Notes under the pieces: model-generated
The model's database searches: none
What the model saw: the letters and a program-made list of their open reading frames with translations, nothing else
What the model was told of the DNA's origin: nothing
Program-made: the position numbers and the translations under genes
NCBI GenBank assembly: GCA_036250195.1
Contig: JAVHZZ010000002.1
Coordinates: forward strand, 279,826,960-279,890,959
Reading direction: 5' to 3'
Length of the DNA: 64,000 bases
Origin: Mixophyes australis
Taxonomy: Eukaryota > Chordata > Amphibia > Anura > Limnodynastidae
Part shown: piece after piece, positions 21,803 through 33,835 of the stretch
Layout of the letters: each line of letters begins with the position of its first letter
Position numbering within the stretch: the stretch's first letter is position 1

Positions 21803-22224
21803 ATAATTGCTACCAGCAAGATTTCCACTAGTTCATCCACACGTGGCATTGGATAGGCATCAAACTGCGACATACTGTTTATACGCCTAAAGTCATTGCA
21901 GAACCTAATTGTCCCATTGGGTTTCGGGACAAGCACAATGGGACTATTCCACTCACTAGTGGACTCTTCAATCACATCTAACTGGAGCATCTTCTCGCCC
22001 TCTTTTCTTACGTCCACCCGTCTGGCTTCTGGAATACGATACGGCTTCTGCTTTACAATGACTCCTGGCGCAGTGACAATGTTGTGTTCGATTAAGGTAG
22101 TGCGCCCAGGAATGGAAGAGAAGACATCCCTGTTCCGGCGAATCATTTCTTCAGTCTGTTGTCTCTGCTGAACGGACAAAGCTGGCTCTATGGGCACTTC
22201 AGACTTTTCAATGGCAGTACTCAC
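21799..22224 (-). pseudogene. Gmr1-like RT, N-terminal part
   Basis: Contains the pre-RT linker and motif 1 ('SPIVLVPKPNGTIRFCNDFR', 'MPRVDELVEIL'). It runs out of frame into the core of the RT at about 21,800. Confidence 0.88.
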
Positions 22225-22572
22225 GACCTGAGGAGAGGTTTCCTCATCATGCCAAGGTTTAAGGAGGTTAACATGATATATTTGCTCCTCCCTTCTCCTA
22301 CCTAACTGGCGGACTCTGTAATTGACAGGACCGACAGCCTCTAGAATTTCATATGGACCCTGCCAATGGGCGAAAAGTTGGCTTTCCTGGGTGGGAACCA
22401 GGACTAGGACCTTGTCCCCAGGCTTGTAAGATCGAACTACAGCACTTTTATCATAACTTTTCCTCTGTCATTCCTGAGCCTCTTTTACATGTTGCTGCAC
22501 AATGGGCCCTATCTTTCCTAGCCTCTCATACATTTGGGACACAAATTGTACCAGATTTGGCTCGCTGGGACC

Positions 22573-23502
22573 TTACTGCTCCCACCCTTCTTTTAACATA
22601 TCCATGATACCCCTGGGCTGTCTCCCAAACAATAGCTCAAAGGGACTAAACCCTGTTGAAGCTTGAGGTACCTCACGGATGGCAAACATCAAATAGGGAA
22701 TAAGAGTGTCCCAATCTTTTTTCTCTTGAGCCACTGCTTTCCTGAGCATGTGCTTTAATGTGCGGTTAAAGCGTTCCACCAAGCCATCTGTTTGTGGATG
22801 GTATACAGAGGTGTGAAGCGCCGTAATCCCTAGCAACTGGCACATGTCCTTCATCAGTTTATACATGAATGGAGTACCCTGATCTGTGAGAATTTCTTTG
22901 GGTATTCCCAAGCGTGTAAACATCAATACAAGTTCTCTAGCTATGGTGCTGGACTTTATGTTTTGTAGGGGAATTGCCTCTGGATACCTGGTTGCATAGT
23001 CAAGCACCATTAGTATATATTGGTGCCCACGTGCAGATTTTTCCAGTGGCCCTGCAAGGTCCATGGCTATCCGTTCAAAGGGAACTTGTACTATTGGTAT
23101 AGGAATGAGAGGTGCCCTGTACATGGGTTTGGGACAGGTTCTCTGACAAATGGGACAGGACCGGCAATACCTTTTCACTGCCATGTGTACACCGGGCCAG
23201 TAAAACCTAAGCAGAACTCGTTCCCGTGTTTTATCCTCCCCTAGGTGTTCCCCACAGACATGTGTGTGTGCTGCTTTTAACACTAGGGGTACATGGACCT
23301 GAGGAACCATTAATTGTTCTACTTTTTCCCCATGCACATTAGCAACTCTATACAGGAAATTATTTTTAACAATAAAATATGGTATACCTTCTGTAGGCTG
23401 GGCGGCTTTCGCTACCCCATTTACCTCAGTCACACTTTTAAAGGCATGTTCCAAAGTGGCATCATTAAGTTGGTCTCGAGCAAAGTACTGCAGAGGGAAC
23501 AA
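22573..23502 (-). pseudogene. Gmr1-like integrase
   Basis: An H-X4-H / C-X2-C zinc module (H81, H86, C116, C119) is followed by a full catalytic core. Its residues are D148 ('IAMDLAGPL'), D207 ('LTDQGTPF') and E243 ('TDGLVERFNR'), with 35 residues between the last two. After a stop at 22,573 the frame still reads into a GPY-type C-terminal module ('WQGPYEILEAVGPVNYRV', about 22,300-22,360), with another stop near 22,468. The enzyme would join LTR ends to target DNA. Confidence 0.9.
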
Positions 23503-24944
23503 AATTGGTATTGCGGACCAGTCCGTATCCTCACTGACAGGCGGGTGGGCTCATCTGCGACATCACCGACCAATGCTAGTGTGGACTGTCCATGTTTCTC
23601 CGCAGGTGGATGCTTTTGTGGAACTCCTGCTGTGACTCCCAGGATGGCATTCCAGTTTGGCGGTTTCCAAAGATCGATGTCCAGATGTGGTGGATCTTTA
23701 GGCGGTTCCTTTAAGACCGGGCTTCCGACCGTTGCATCAGATGCCGGCATGTCCGGCCGGATCCGCTCACCGAGGACATCATTAAACAGTGGAAAGTCTC
23801 GCCCCAAAATGAGTGGATATGGGAGTTTAGGTGCTATGGCAGCTACCACCATAACAGTTTTGTCTTTGAGTGTGACTGGTAGTATTGTTCTTTCATACTC
23901 CTCTGTCGTGCCATGTACGCAAAGAACCTTCACCTTGGGCAACCGAGAAGTTATGGTTTCGGGTAAGGCAGAGCTGGAAACCAATGAGAGTTCACTCCCC
24001 GAGTCAACCAAGGCCAGAACAAGGTTCTGGTTGATTAGCACAGTCACCCGGAACAAACAAGGACTTCCTGATGTGGGACTCATGGTAAAACAGCTTGGAA
24101 ATGCAGGCCCAATATGTGCCACGGAACAGTCCATGGGTTCCGGTAGCTTAGGCCACTTGGCCTTAAAGTGGCCTGGCTCACCACATTCAAAACACTTCAG
24201 ATTAGACGGCTTTGCACCTGGCCCTCTGTCCGTAGCAAGGATTGTCAAACCTGGCTTTTGGCGCGGCAGCGGCTTTGGCACAAATGCAGGTTCTTTAGTC
24301 ATTTGCTGTAATGCACAAAACCTTTCTACCACGGTGGCAAGCTCTTCATAAGTTTGTGGGTCTGATTGCAGAACCCACCTTTGCAAATCTCGGTTCAGCC
24401 CCCGGATGCAGTGATCTATCGCCAGAACTTCAATAATCCGAGAAGGCGAATTCTCCTCAGGCTGCAGCCATTTCTTTAAAATTTTAGAAAGCTCAGCCAC
24501 TTGCACTCTGACCGGTTTTTCTTTAACATAGCTCCATTGGTGATAGCACTGGGCTCGGCCTGGCCCAGAAACTCCAATGCGAGCCAATATCTCAGACTTT
24601 AGGCACAGATAGTCAGAGGCCCGTTCCTCATCTAGATCCATATAAGCTTGCTGAGCTTCACCAGTCAGATATGGCGCCAGCCTCTCAGCCCAATCTTTAG
24701 GAGGCCATTTTGCCCTTTTTGCAAGTCTCTCAAAGGACACCAGATATGCTTCTATGTCATCACCTGGCGACATTTTCTGGAGAACAGGACCAAGTGGTTC
24801 ATTTCTGTCATGTCTCACCTGGCTTAACTCTTCTCTTAAGAGCCTTGTGTTTTCCACATGTGCCTCGGCAACTCGTAGCATCTGAGCTTGCTGCTGTTGT
24901 TGCGCAGCGGCCACATTCACGAGAGTTCTCAGTACTTCCTCCAT
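23430..24944 (-). pseudogene. Gmr1-like Gag-protease
   Basis: This 504-codon frame has a coiled-coil-prone Gln-rich start and a capsid (about residues 62-209) that resembles the SCAN fold known to derive from Gmr1-like Gag. A CCHC knuckle at 251-264 has its last Cys replaced by Trp ('CFECGEPGHFKAKW'). The aspartic protease has its active site 'LALVDSGSELSL' at 309-320 and 'LILGRDF' further on. Translation slips out of frame before the integrase around 23,500-23,530. Whether that is natural frameshifting or decay cannot be told from one copy. Confidence 0.88.
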
Positions 24945-24989
24945 GTTGACGTCTGCGCGGGTTGGGTAGCGAAAACTTGCTTCCCGGAG

Positions 24990-25010
24990 TATCCCACTCC
25001 TGACACCACT
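24990..25010 (-). other. Primer-binding site, tRNA-Leu type
   Basis: Reading inward from the 5' LTR, the sequence 'tggtgtcaggagtgggat' is complementary to the 3' end of vertebrate tRNA-Leu with one mismatch by my reading. It begins two bases from the LTR. Confidence 0.75.
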
Positions 25011-25506
25011 TGTGGCAAGAGTCCGCTACTGCTGAAGCACACGCGAACAACTTCTTCCTTTTTATGTAGTTTTATTGTCAGGATGGTAAATGTTTTGACA
25101 CCGTACAGATTTCACAGCAATACTTGGAGACCCTAAACGCTAGCTAGACATAGCTCAGCTCTCTCAAGATCAGCCAGCTTACCCAGCGTTGATCTCAGTG
25201 CACAAATGATATAAACAAGCTTTTATACCCGATACTTCTCCCCCAGCCTTAGCTTGATGGACAGGTGACACACCCACCGTCTCTTGAAAAGGAAACGCCC
25301 ATCACTGGCTCTGTAATTCAAACAGACACACCCTGTCTGTTTACTGAGAGGAAGGATTTCAAGTCATGTAAGTTAAACCCAATTTAAACTATTGCTTTTC
25401 ATACATAGGTCTTTACATTCAATCTAGGTGCATTACTGCACAAATGTTTTACTCTACTTCCCTGCTTTCTCTGCATATTGCCAGCTAAATGCCTCCTTTT
25501 GTTACA
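25011..25506 (-). repeat. 5' LTR of the Gmr1-like element
   Basis: Paired with 20,258-20,752. It is followed directly by (TA)n at 25,507-25,528, the other side of the target microsatellite. Confidence 0.93.
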
Positions 25507-25528
25507 ATATATATATATATATATATAT

Positions 25529-26775
25529 ACATATTCTATAGCATTTGTAATATTTTATAGAGAACAAACAAGATAGATACTGTACATTATGTAGAATTTA
25601 TAATATTTAGAATTAGAAGTCATAATAGGATTTTCAAAATTAACTAAATAAAATATTTTGATAAATATAGTATAGGAGTGAGATACACTTCTATATATCA
25701 CCATACACGGTTAGTACCAATTTAATTTTCTCACTGGTAATATGGGACTTTTAATGCACCATAAAGTTATTCACCAATTTTCTCCAAAAATGTTATTAAT
25801 TTTCACTATATAATTTATTATAAAAATAATCACTTTAATAATTAATTTAATATGGTAATAAGAATATATATATGTAAATTAATGCCAATAACATAGTAAT
25901 CTAGTGTTACTCTCACACTATACTTACTTCTGAAGAATCTGCTGAACGCCAAAAAACGCGTCAGGTGACACACTTACCAGGTGTTGGTCATACCATAACC
26001 CCGGGGTTCATTTGGACTACCAAGAGGATCCTTTTATTTCAGGAAGCAACCTGCACTATATACGTGGAGCACTTTACTAAGAATACCTACGATCGGTTCT
26101 GGAATCTGCGGGCTCATATAGGAAGATAAGTACCTGTTTATTTCACTATCGAGTGGTGCTACTTGCACCTAATGGTATATATTGGACACTTATATAGTGG
26201 ACATTGCCTATCTCATAATTTGAGCCTGCTAAGGACCTAATACCAACAATTATTATTCCAGCTCGTGCTACGGACAATATCTCTGGTTACGGTTTGCTTA
26301 TCCTGCTTTTTAATATATATGGTACCATATCTTCATATATTTTTGGCCATAAATCCTGGAACATTGCATGCTTTATTTATATTTTGGAATCCAATTAGAA
26401 ATCAATTCATTTGGGATCAATACCGGGACCTATTTCAGATGTTTTAATATATGTGCCTTATAAGAATTTTTGTGATATCCACATATGTGTGTAATAAATT
26501 GATTATTTTTATAATTATACTCTATGCTTTGCGCTCTCTTTTCTACCTATCATTTTCTCACACTATAAGTAGCAATAAATTATACATAATATTAAATTTA
26601 GTATCATCCACTCATTTGTTATTAGGAACAAACATAGAACACTAACTACACATCAAAGTCATTGAAAGATCACTACTTATATCACTATGGATTTAATTAG
26701 CATATAACAAATCCACAATACATCCCTCTAAATAAATACGAAACATGAATGAGCAGCAAAGAAATAATTGGGAAC
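25529..26775. other. AT-rich region, possible PLE terminal sequence
   Basis: No gene. It lies between the Gmr1-like element and the large Harbinger, so it should belong to the host of both insertions. It holds the hammerhead-like motif at 25,930-25,964. Confidence 0.4.
25930..25964 (+). ncRNA. Degenerate hammerhead-like motif (site A)
   Basis: 'ctgaagaatctgctgaacgc' then 'aaaaaacgcgtc' has the order CTGANGA, variable segment, (G)AAACGCG. The G of GAAA is lost and stem II is not evident, so it would not be active. PLE terminal repeats are known to carry hammerheads. Confidence 0.3.
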
Positions 26776-27489
26776 ATGGGGCCTGATTCATTACTGATCT
26801 TATCTGCCATTTTTTGCGGATCTTACGAAAATCTTCTCTGCACATGCCCAGAATAAGGGCTTAAGAAGGAAAATACGTTGCGTATGCTAAGAATTTCTTA
26901 ACTTAAGATGAAAATCCTTCTTGACTGCACTTGGGAAGTTCTCCATACACTTAAGAAAAAAGGGTTGGGAATGGGAAGGAAATGGGCGGAGATCCGTACT
27001 GACTTAAAAAGGGTAGGCGTTATTGGTACTGACTGAAGAGTAGACATTTACCTCCGGATCCGTCGAATAGTTAAGAAGAAATGCTCAGAGTTTTATCTTA
27101 ACTTCCTGCTAAAAAATTAAGGAAGCTCAGGGTCATGTTTAAGTCCAAAGCAGCTAGAGCAGCAGCATTGAATAACAATACTAAAACTGCTCAAAAAGCA
27201 TTGTTTGTTTAAAACATTCACAACTAAATACGCATACATCTTAATATACTTCACTCAAAAAAAAAAAAAAGTTTTGTTTTATTTTATATTTATATCAAAC
27301 ATTAAACAGTGTATATTTTTTTTTAAAAAAAAAACAACAACCTTTTTTTATTACAAAAACAGTTGTAATAAATTGCAATGTAAAGTGGTTGATGCGTGTA
27401 ACAGTTGTTGATATTTGTAAAAAATGGCTAATAATAATATGAAAGCATAACAGCTTAATTTGTTACAATTTTTCGGATAAATTGTGCAA

Positions 27490-27690
27490 ACTTAAACCAA
27501 GCGTACTCTTGCATAAGGGACAAATAGGAAATCCACACAAACATGGGGAGGATATACAAACTCCAGAGAGATAAGGGCATTGGTAAGGATTCAAACTCAG
27601 GTCTCCACTGTTGAAAGTTGGATAGTCTAACTACTAAGCCAACATGCAGGTGGAAACAATATGTGCATTATATAGACTAGAAGGAAAACT
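27490..27690 (-). repeat. SINE-like tRNA-head segment
   Basis: 'atacaaactccagagagata' and 'ctaactactaagccaacatg' match the head and body of the SINE at 45,011-45,339. Diverged partner copies are at 28,390-28,580 and, inverted, 38,990-39,170; scraps lie at 28,040-28,110 and 38,805-38,870. Confidence 0.6.
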
Positions 27691-28389
27691 TCTCTCATAA
27701 CAAACATTTTTACTTTTATAATTTTTATTATTGTCATTCATTATAAAATGAAATATTATAGCCCTAAATTTGTGGAACATGCACAGTTCAAATAATTTAC
27801 TAGGGAAAATCAATCATGTATAATATAGTACTATTAATAATAATAATATTAATAATAATGAACGTGAAAATGACATTTTTTTTATCTAATTTTAATTATT
27901 CTTGGCCACTTAGGTGTTTTTTGCTTTTATCTGTGGATATTTGCTATTTCTTTGGAATCAAGTTATTTTGAACAGGTGCTTTTCTGTGTTGTAGCTGCAC
28001 ACAAATTTCAACACGCAATTTCACCCATTCCACAAAATGGGTCAGAATTCGCATTCATGATCCCACTGATGAAAAGTGGATTGTCTAACCACTAACCCAA
28101 TATGCAGATTGAGCATGACATACATTCAAATCCACAATGATTTGAATGACAACCACCATGTTCTATTAGGTAAAATAATAACATGTGAGTACAAATGCCA
28201 GAAAGCAAGTAATACTGCTCTGAAAAATCATACAGCACAACACAGGCACTAACTGGCAACATGAAGGTTTAAGGACAAACAATTAAAAAATGCACACACA
28301 TTGTGTTTGTGAATCAACGGATAATAATTCGTAATCATAAATATACATACACGGTACAACACTCCGTAGACATAGCTGTCACCGAAACA

Positions 28390-28580
28390 TATCCTAGCAT
28401 ACTCTTCTCTAAGTGACACATTCATGTAAACTCACTGAAACATGGGGATATACAAAGTACACAAAGATATGGGCACAACTCTGGATTCGAACTCAGTATT
28501 CTAATGTTGGCAGGTTGAGTGCCTAACCACTGTGGCAACGTCCAGATTGAAATTTACATACACTATATAGACTAAACTGA
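28390..28580 (-). repeat. SINE-like segment, second copy
   Basis: Shares the block 'ggattcgaactcagtattct...taaccactgtggcaacgtcc' and the trailing 'tatatagacta' with 27,490-27,690. This suggests an old duplication inside the Harbinger element. Confidence 0.55.
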
Positions 28581-29534
28581 GACAAAAAAAAACATATCTG
28601 CAAGTGAGACAACTGTTACATTTCACATAAGGAACACCTAAATATTGTTACCATAAATACAACACAAATGAACACAGACACTTACTACAACTTCATTCTT
28701 AGTAATTGGAATAAAAGCTATGAGTTTGGTACTTTTCAAACATACAAGGGAACTGCGTTTTCTTACCTCTCCTGCATCTGCCGCCATTGGATCCGCGGCA
28801 GTGTGTACACCTGCAGACACTTCTTTAATTATGAATCAGCTTAAAACACCATTTGCTGCACTTGTTATTTGTTGGGAGTTACTATAGTGTGATCGGAAGT
28901 GTGCTGGCTAGAGGTATTTGTGCCAATATCTTTAACAAACTGTTATAAGATTTTCTAAGCATTATTTGGGCGATTAGAACAATACTCATCTCTACATTTC
29001 AATGTAATGTGTTTAGATTTTGCACTTTTTGTATGTTTTGGGTCATGGGAGTAAAGTATTGTAAACTATTTGGGATTGACAATCTTCTTGCACTGTGTCA
29101 TGTCACTTTGACTGTGGTCTGAGTATTGACTGTAGGTTTTTTTATTCCCTTTTCTCTTTCTAACCTGGACCCCCAATCAAATTTGCAGTTTTATTTTTGT
29201 ATTGACACCCGCAGTGGAATTATTTTGGTATCATTTTCAAGGCTCCACTTTTGGATTTCCTGTGTGGTAAGTATCCACTCGCACCTACTTTTCTGTCTGT
29301 TGTGTTTCTCATTTATGTATTTTTATTGTGATGTTTCTGAAGTTTTTTGTTTTTCTTTAATTTTTCCCCTCTTATTCCTGACTATACTTTAATAAACGAA
29401 GCCTCAATATGATGCGTGATTTTGTTGTAAGTATGATTTGCATTTTTTAAGTCTACATAGGAAATACCAAGCTGTAAAGGCCTCAGCTAATTATTTTGTT
29501 TGATTTTAAATTCATCCTTTTGTTACACATACAG

Positions 29535-30150
29535 GAGATTTTGGAGTTGGATGAGAATCTGTTTCTTGAAGATCATCATCCTCCACACCGTCCTAACCAA
29601 CAACTGGTACAACATCGCCATCCTAGGGAGCGTGTCTTCAGGCCACGTGTCAGCCTCTTTGGGATGTCAGATGCTGAGGTTCTCCATCGCTATCAGCTTA
29701 CTCCTCATATCTTGGACACCCTGCACATTGCGCAGAATAACCTGGAGTCAATGCGCCACATCCCGACAGCAGTACCGCCTTTGACCAAACTGTTGGCGGT
29801 ACTGCATTTCTGTGCGACTGGTTCCTTCCAGACCACAGTGGGGGTCACGGCAGGTACGTCCCAGGCCACCTTCAGTTGTGTGCTGAAGGCTGTGCTCCGG
29901 TTGTGGCCTTGGTCCCCTCGAGTGGGAATGCTTCTCTGTATTTGAACAGGAAGAATTTCCCCTCGATTAATGTCCAGGCTATATGTGACCCATCTCTCCA
30001 GATTCGAGACCTGGTTGCCAAATGGAGTGGGAGTACCCATTACTCCTTGCGTTTAGGCAATCAGGGATGTGGCACAGACTGCAAGAGAGGCAAGGGGGTG
30101 CAAGGCCACAAAAACAAGCACTTTGGGCCAAAAACAAACCAAATAACTTA
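29535..30150 (+). pseudogene. Harbinger (HARBI1-like) transposase, N-terminal exon and fragment
   Basis: After acceptor 'ttacacatacag' (29,534) the frame encodes 'FRPRVSLFGMSDAEVLHRYQ', 'PPLTKLLAVLHFCATGSFQT' and 'VGVTAGTSQATFSCVL', the typical N-terminal and helix-turn-helix part of DDE_Tnp_4 enzymes. Past about 29,900 the frame changes, and 'KNFPSINVQAICDPSLQIRD' then 'LVAKWSGSTHYS' shows part of the catalytic core. An internal deletion lies between, and the C-terminal Glu domain is absent. Confidence 0.8.
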
Positions 30151-30782
30151 CAGATTTTTTTCACGCTATGATCTCACTAATGTTGAATGTTTTACCAAAA
30201 AATGGCTTGATGTTTAAAAGCTCAGGCTTAGTTTGTAAATCTTATTTCATGACCCATATGTTGGGTTAATAATATCAATTGATTAAATCTCAGATTTTTG
30301 TTGGCAGGCTATGGCAATGACATCTTTGACAAAATATTTGCTAACACTTTTTACCAAACACAATGATGACAGTGTTAGAAAGGCCAAATTTAAAACATAT
30401 TGAGAGTGTTTTGATGTAAATGAGAACAATACAACATTAGTCAAAGAACTAATGTGTGGCCATTTTAACAGCCTCTATGACCCACATGCAGGGCTGGATT
30501 AAACGGGGGGCACATGGGGCAAGTGCCCCGGGCCCCCCTCTCTCAGGGGGCCCCCTGGACCAGGTGTGGCTCTTTTCGCTGCCCCCAAATGTTGGAATAC
30601 AGGGGGCAGCACAGGGTTCTGAATGTAAAGTGCTCTGTCGACACTATCAGCACAAGTAAAGGTTTTACTTTTTTTTTTGAGTCTTCAGGGCTTCCATAGC
30701 TGCCGTGTAGATGGCAGTGTGAGGAGGAGCAGAGAAAAGCTAGCTGCCCTGCCTGTCAGGCATAAGGTAAGTTAATATCTGG

Positions 30783-31454
30783 GTGTGTGTAGTGTATATA
30801 TTGTGTGTGTGTAGACTGTATATATTGTGTGTGGACAGTGTATATATTCTGTGTGAGTGTGGGCAGTATATATATATTGTGTGTGTGGACAGCGTATATA
30901 TTGTGTGTGTGTGTGGACAGTGTATATATATTGTGTGTGTGGGGACAGTGTATATATTGTGTGTGAGTGTGTGTGGACAGTGTATATATTGTGTGTGTGT
31001 GTGGACAGTGTATATATTGTGTGTGGACAGTGTATATATTGTGTGTGTGTGTGTGTGTGTGTGGACAGTGTATATATTGTGTGTGGACAGTGTATATATT
31101 GTGTGTGGACAGTATATATATTGTGTCTGTGTAGACAGTCTATATATTGTGTTTGTGTAGACAGTGTATATATTGTGTGTGTGTGTGTGTGTGTGTGGAC
31201 AGTGTATATATTGTGTGTGTGTGTGGACAGTGTATATATTGTGTGTGGACAGTGTATATATTGTGTGTGAGTGTGGGCAGTATATATATTGTGTGTGTGT
31301 GGACAGTGTATATATAGTGTGTGTGTGTGTGTGGACAGTGTATATATTGTGTGTGTGTGTGTGGACAGTGTATATATTGTTTGTGCGTGTGGAGAGTGTA
31401 TATATTGTGTGTGTGTGTGTGTGTGTGGAGAGTGTATATATTGTGTGTGTGTTA

Positions 31455-31492
<38 letters not shown>

Positions 31493-31535
31493 TGTGTGTG
31501 TGTGTGTGTGTGTGGACAGTGTATATAATGTGTGT
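30783..31535. repeat. TG/TA-rich minisatellite array 1
   Basis: About 28 repeats of 'ggacagtgtatatattgtg' with variable (TG)n spacers, plus a (TA)n island at 31,459-31,488. It is open in several frames as repeats of 'VDSVYIVCVC' type, which is an artefact. Confidence 0.95.
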
Positions 31536-31995
31536 AAAACATAGGATTATTTCCCTGGTGCTCCCCCACTTTAAAAATAATCTAACACTCTTGGAATGTA
31601 TTTTATATATTGTTTTAATCTAAAATACATACACCAATAATATCTCTGGCCAGAGTAAAATTATACGATAAGTGCATTGGGTTCCAATAGGACCTGTATA
31701 TAAAGTCTATAGTGAGCATCTGTTGAAATAAAGAGTATTCCTTGTCGTCATGTAATACTATCATAACAGCGATGTGACAGTCCTTAGATTTCTAGGCATC
31801 TAAAAGGTGAAACAAAACTGGAGGGGTGGAGATTACGTGACGAAAATCTCTAGAGAGGAGGCAAAATGGATCTATGATCTGGGATCCCTAGCACCAAGAG
31901 GTCTGAATCTGGACTTTGACCTAGGAAGCTTTTTAAATAAATGATCTATATACCCCTGAACTGTAAGAAAGGAAAACATTATATCTGTACACAAA

Positions 31996-32032
31996 CTGAA
32001 GAAGTCCCCTAGTGTAAAATGTATCGATTTTT
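31996..32032 (+). ncRNA. Degenerate hammerhead-like motif (site C)
   Basis: 'ctgaagaagtcccctagtgt' followed by 'aaaatgtatcg'. The first core box resembles site B; the GAAA box is degraded. Confidence 0.25.
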
Positions 32033-32335
32033 GTACATCTATGGAGCTTCAACATATAACATATATAATTTTTACTCCTTTTTCTTACATCCATCTCGAT
32101 ATGGAAATCTATATATATTTGCATTTTCATACTACTAACTCCAAGAACAATTGGAAAGCTTAGTTTGAGAGACATTATTCTATTACACTTTATGGACAGA
32201 TGCTATACCATTAACGCCCAACAGGAGGAAAAAACACATCCACTCCACTTGGAGTTAATGGCATAACCAATAGGAAGTTGGAAGGAGGAGTATATATACA
32301 TGAGAATCACAATGAACTTTTATTCACAATTATCC

Positions 32336-32372
32336 CTGAAGAAGCCTCAGTTTACGAGGGGAAACGCGTTGG
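32336..32372 (+). ncRNA. Hammerhead-like motif (site B), best copy
   Basis: CTGAAGA, then a short stem CCTC...GAGG closed by 'agtttac', then GAAA followed by palindromic 'cgcg'. Order and spacing fit a small hammerhead core. An extra AG before the stem, and no obvious cleavage triplet paired by stem III, argue for caution. Confidence 0.35.
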
Positions 32373-33041
32373 TTTGACACCTTCATTATCATTATTTGCT
32401 ATTTATTCGGAGAAGGGAAAGATTTGTTGGCATTACCCGGCTAGGAAAGCACCAAAGTGGAACCAAAAATTCAAACTTAAGTTCCCCGCCGGACTAAGTA
32501 AGACAGGACACGCATGCGCCAACGGAGTTTCCTGTGCACGGGACAACGCAGCCCGAGCTCTCGCTGTGGACACCGGAACGGACATAGCAAGGACTGACTG
32601 GACTGTGATTAATATCTCCCAAACTGTAAGTCTACACAAGAGCGTTCACTACTGGGAAATAACTACAGTCACAAACTTAGAACTGATTGGCGCAAAATGA
32701 TTTTAACTAAATAGAGTATTACATGACGACAAGGAATACTCTTATTTAATCAGATGCTCACTATAGACTTAATATACAGGTCCTATTGGAACCCAATGCA
32801 CTTATCGTATAATTTTACTCTGGCCACAGATATTATTGGTGTATGTATTTTAGATTAAAACAATATATAAAATACATTCCAAGAGTGTTAGATTATTTTT
32901 AAAGTGGTGGAGCACCAGGGAAATAATCCTATGTTTTGTACTAGTGTGAATGTTGGAGAGAGCATTCAGATTCCCAAGGGCAGCATCTCACTTTAATAGA
33001 TATAATTTGATAAGACAGACATCGCTTGGGATTTTCTCTAC

Positions 33042-33647
33042 CCCTATATATTGTGTGTGTGTGTGTGTTTGTGTGTGTTAGTATATATATTGTGTGTGAG
33101 TGTGGGCAGTATATATATTGTGTGTGAGTGTGGCCAGTATATATATTGTGTGAGTGTGGCCAGTATATATATTATGTGTGTGTGGGCAGTGTATATATTG
33201 TGTGTGTGGGCAGTTTATATATTTGTGTGTGTGGGCAGTGTATATATTAAGTGTGAGCAGTGTATATATTATGTGTGTGTGTGGGCAGTGTATATATTAT
33301 GTGTGTGTCTGTGTGTGTGGGCAGTGTATATATTATGTGTGTGTGAGAGCAGTGTATATATTATTTATGTATGTGTGTGTGTGAGCAGTTTATATATTAT
33401 TTATGTGTGTGTCTGTGTGTGAGCAGTGTATATATTATGTGTGTGTGTGGGCAGTGTATATATTATGTGTGTGTGTGTGTGTGGGCAGTGTATATATTAT
33501 GTGTGTGTGGGCAGTGTATATATTATGTGTGTGTGAGCAGTGTATATATTATGTGTGTGTCTGTGTGTGTGGGCAGTGTATATATTATGTGTGTGTGTGT
33601 GGGCAGTGTATATATTATGTGTGTGTGTGTGTGGGCAGTGTATATAT

Positions 33648-33683
<36 letters not shown>

Positions 33684-33835
33684 CAGTGTATATATTGTGT
33701 GTGTGTGTGGGCTGTGTATATATTGTGTGTGTGTGTGGGCTGTGTATATAGTGTGTGTGTGTGTGTGTGGGCTGTGTATATATTGTGTGTGTGTGGGCTG
33801 TGTATATATTGTGTGTGTGTGTGGGCAGTATATAA
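33042..33835. repeat. TG/TA-rich minisatellite array 2
   Basis: About 27 units of 'gggcagtgtatatattatgtg' type. The consensus has GGGCAG and TTATG where array 1 has GGACAG and TTGTG, so the arrays are related but homogenised separately. Confidence 0.95.

Larger units (their letters stand above)
20258..25506 (-). mobile_element. Gmr1-like Ty3/Gypsy LTR retrotransposon, 5.25 kb
   Basis: The LTRs (20,258-20,752 and 25,011-25,506) differ at only about a dozen sites by eye, so the insertion is young. A polypurine tract (complement of about 20,753-20,768, 'ctagggggaggaata') and a leucine-tRNA-type primer-binding site fix minus orientation. Domain order is gag, protease, integrase, RT, RNase H, that is, integrase before RT as in Ty1/copia. 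That is the hallmark of the Gmr1 group of Gypsy elements. It is inserted in a (TA)n microsatellite; a few stops and frameshifts disable it. Confidence 0.9.
12576..26640 (+). mobile_element. Penelope-like element (PLE), interrupted three times
   Basis: The PLE parts are 12,576-12,824, 16,076-16,339, 19,355-20,257 and probably 25,507-26,640. The first two encode the end of a Penelope-type RT, the third a GIY-YIG-like C-terminal region, and the fourth holds an AT-rich stretch and a hammerhead-like motif where the terminal pseudo-LTR of such elements would be expected. Insertions are the Gag-only LTR element, Harbinger 1 and the Gmr1-like element. Start and end of the PLE are not defined. Confidence 0.6.
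31536..32937. mobile_element. Foldback-type element with 223-bp inverted arms
   Basis: Left arm 31,536-31,759 is the near-exact reverse complement of 32,715-32,937 (few mismatches). The 955-bp middle has no recognised gene and holds two hammerhead-like motifs. It separates minisatellite arrays 1 and 2. No clear target duplication. Confidence 0.85.

Noticed and set aside
23314..24351. 345-codon plus-strand ORF
   Set aside because: It is the antisense shadow of the Gmr1-like Gag-protease and integrase start.
32278..32700. 140-codon plus ORF in the foldback element
   Set aside because: No recognisable domain, and it starts in repeat sequence. Kept only as part of the element.
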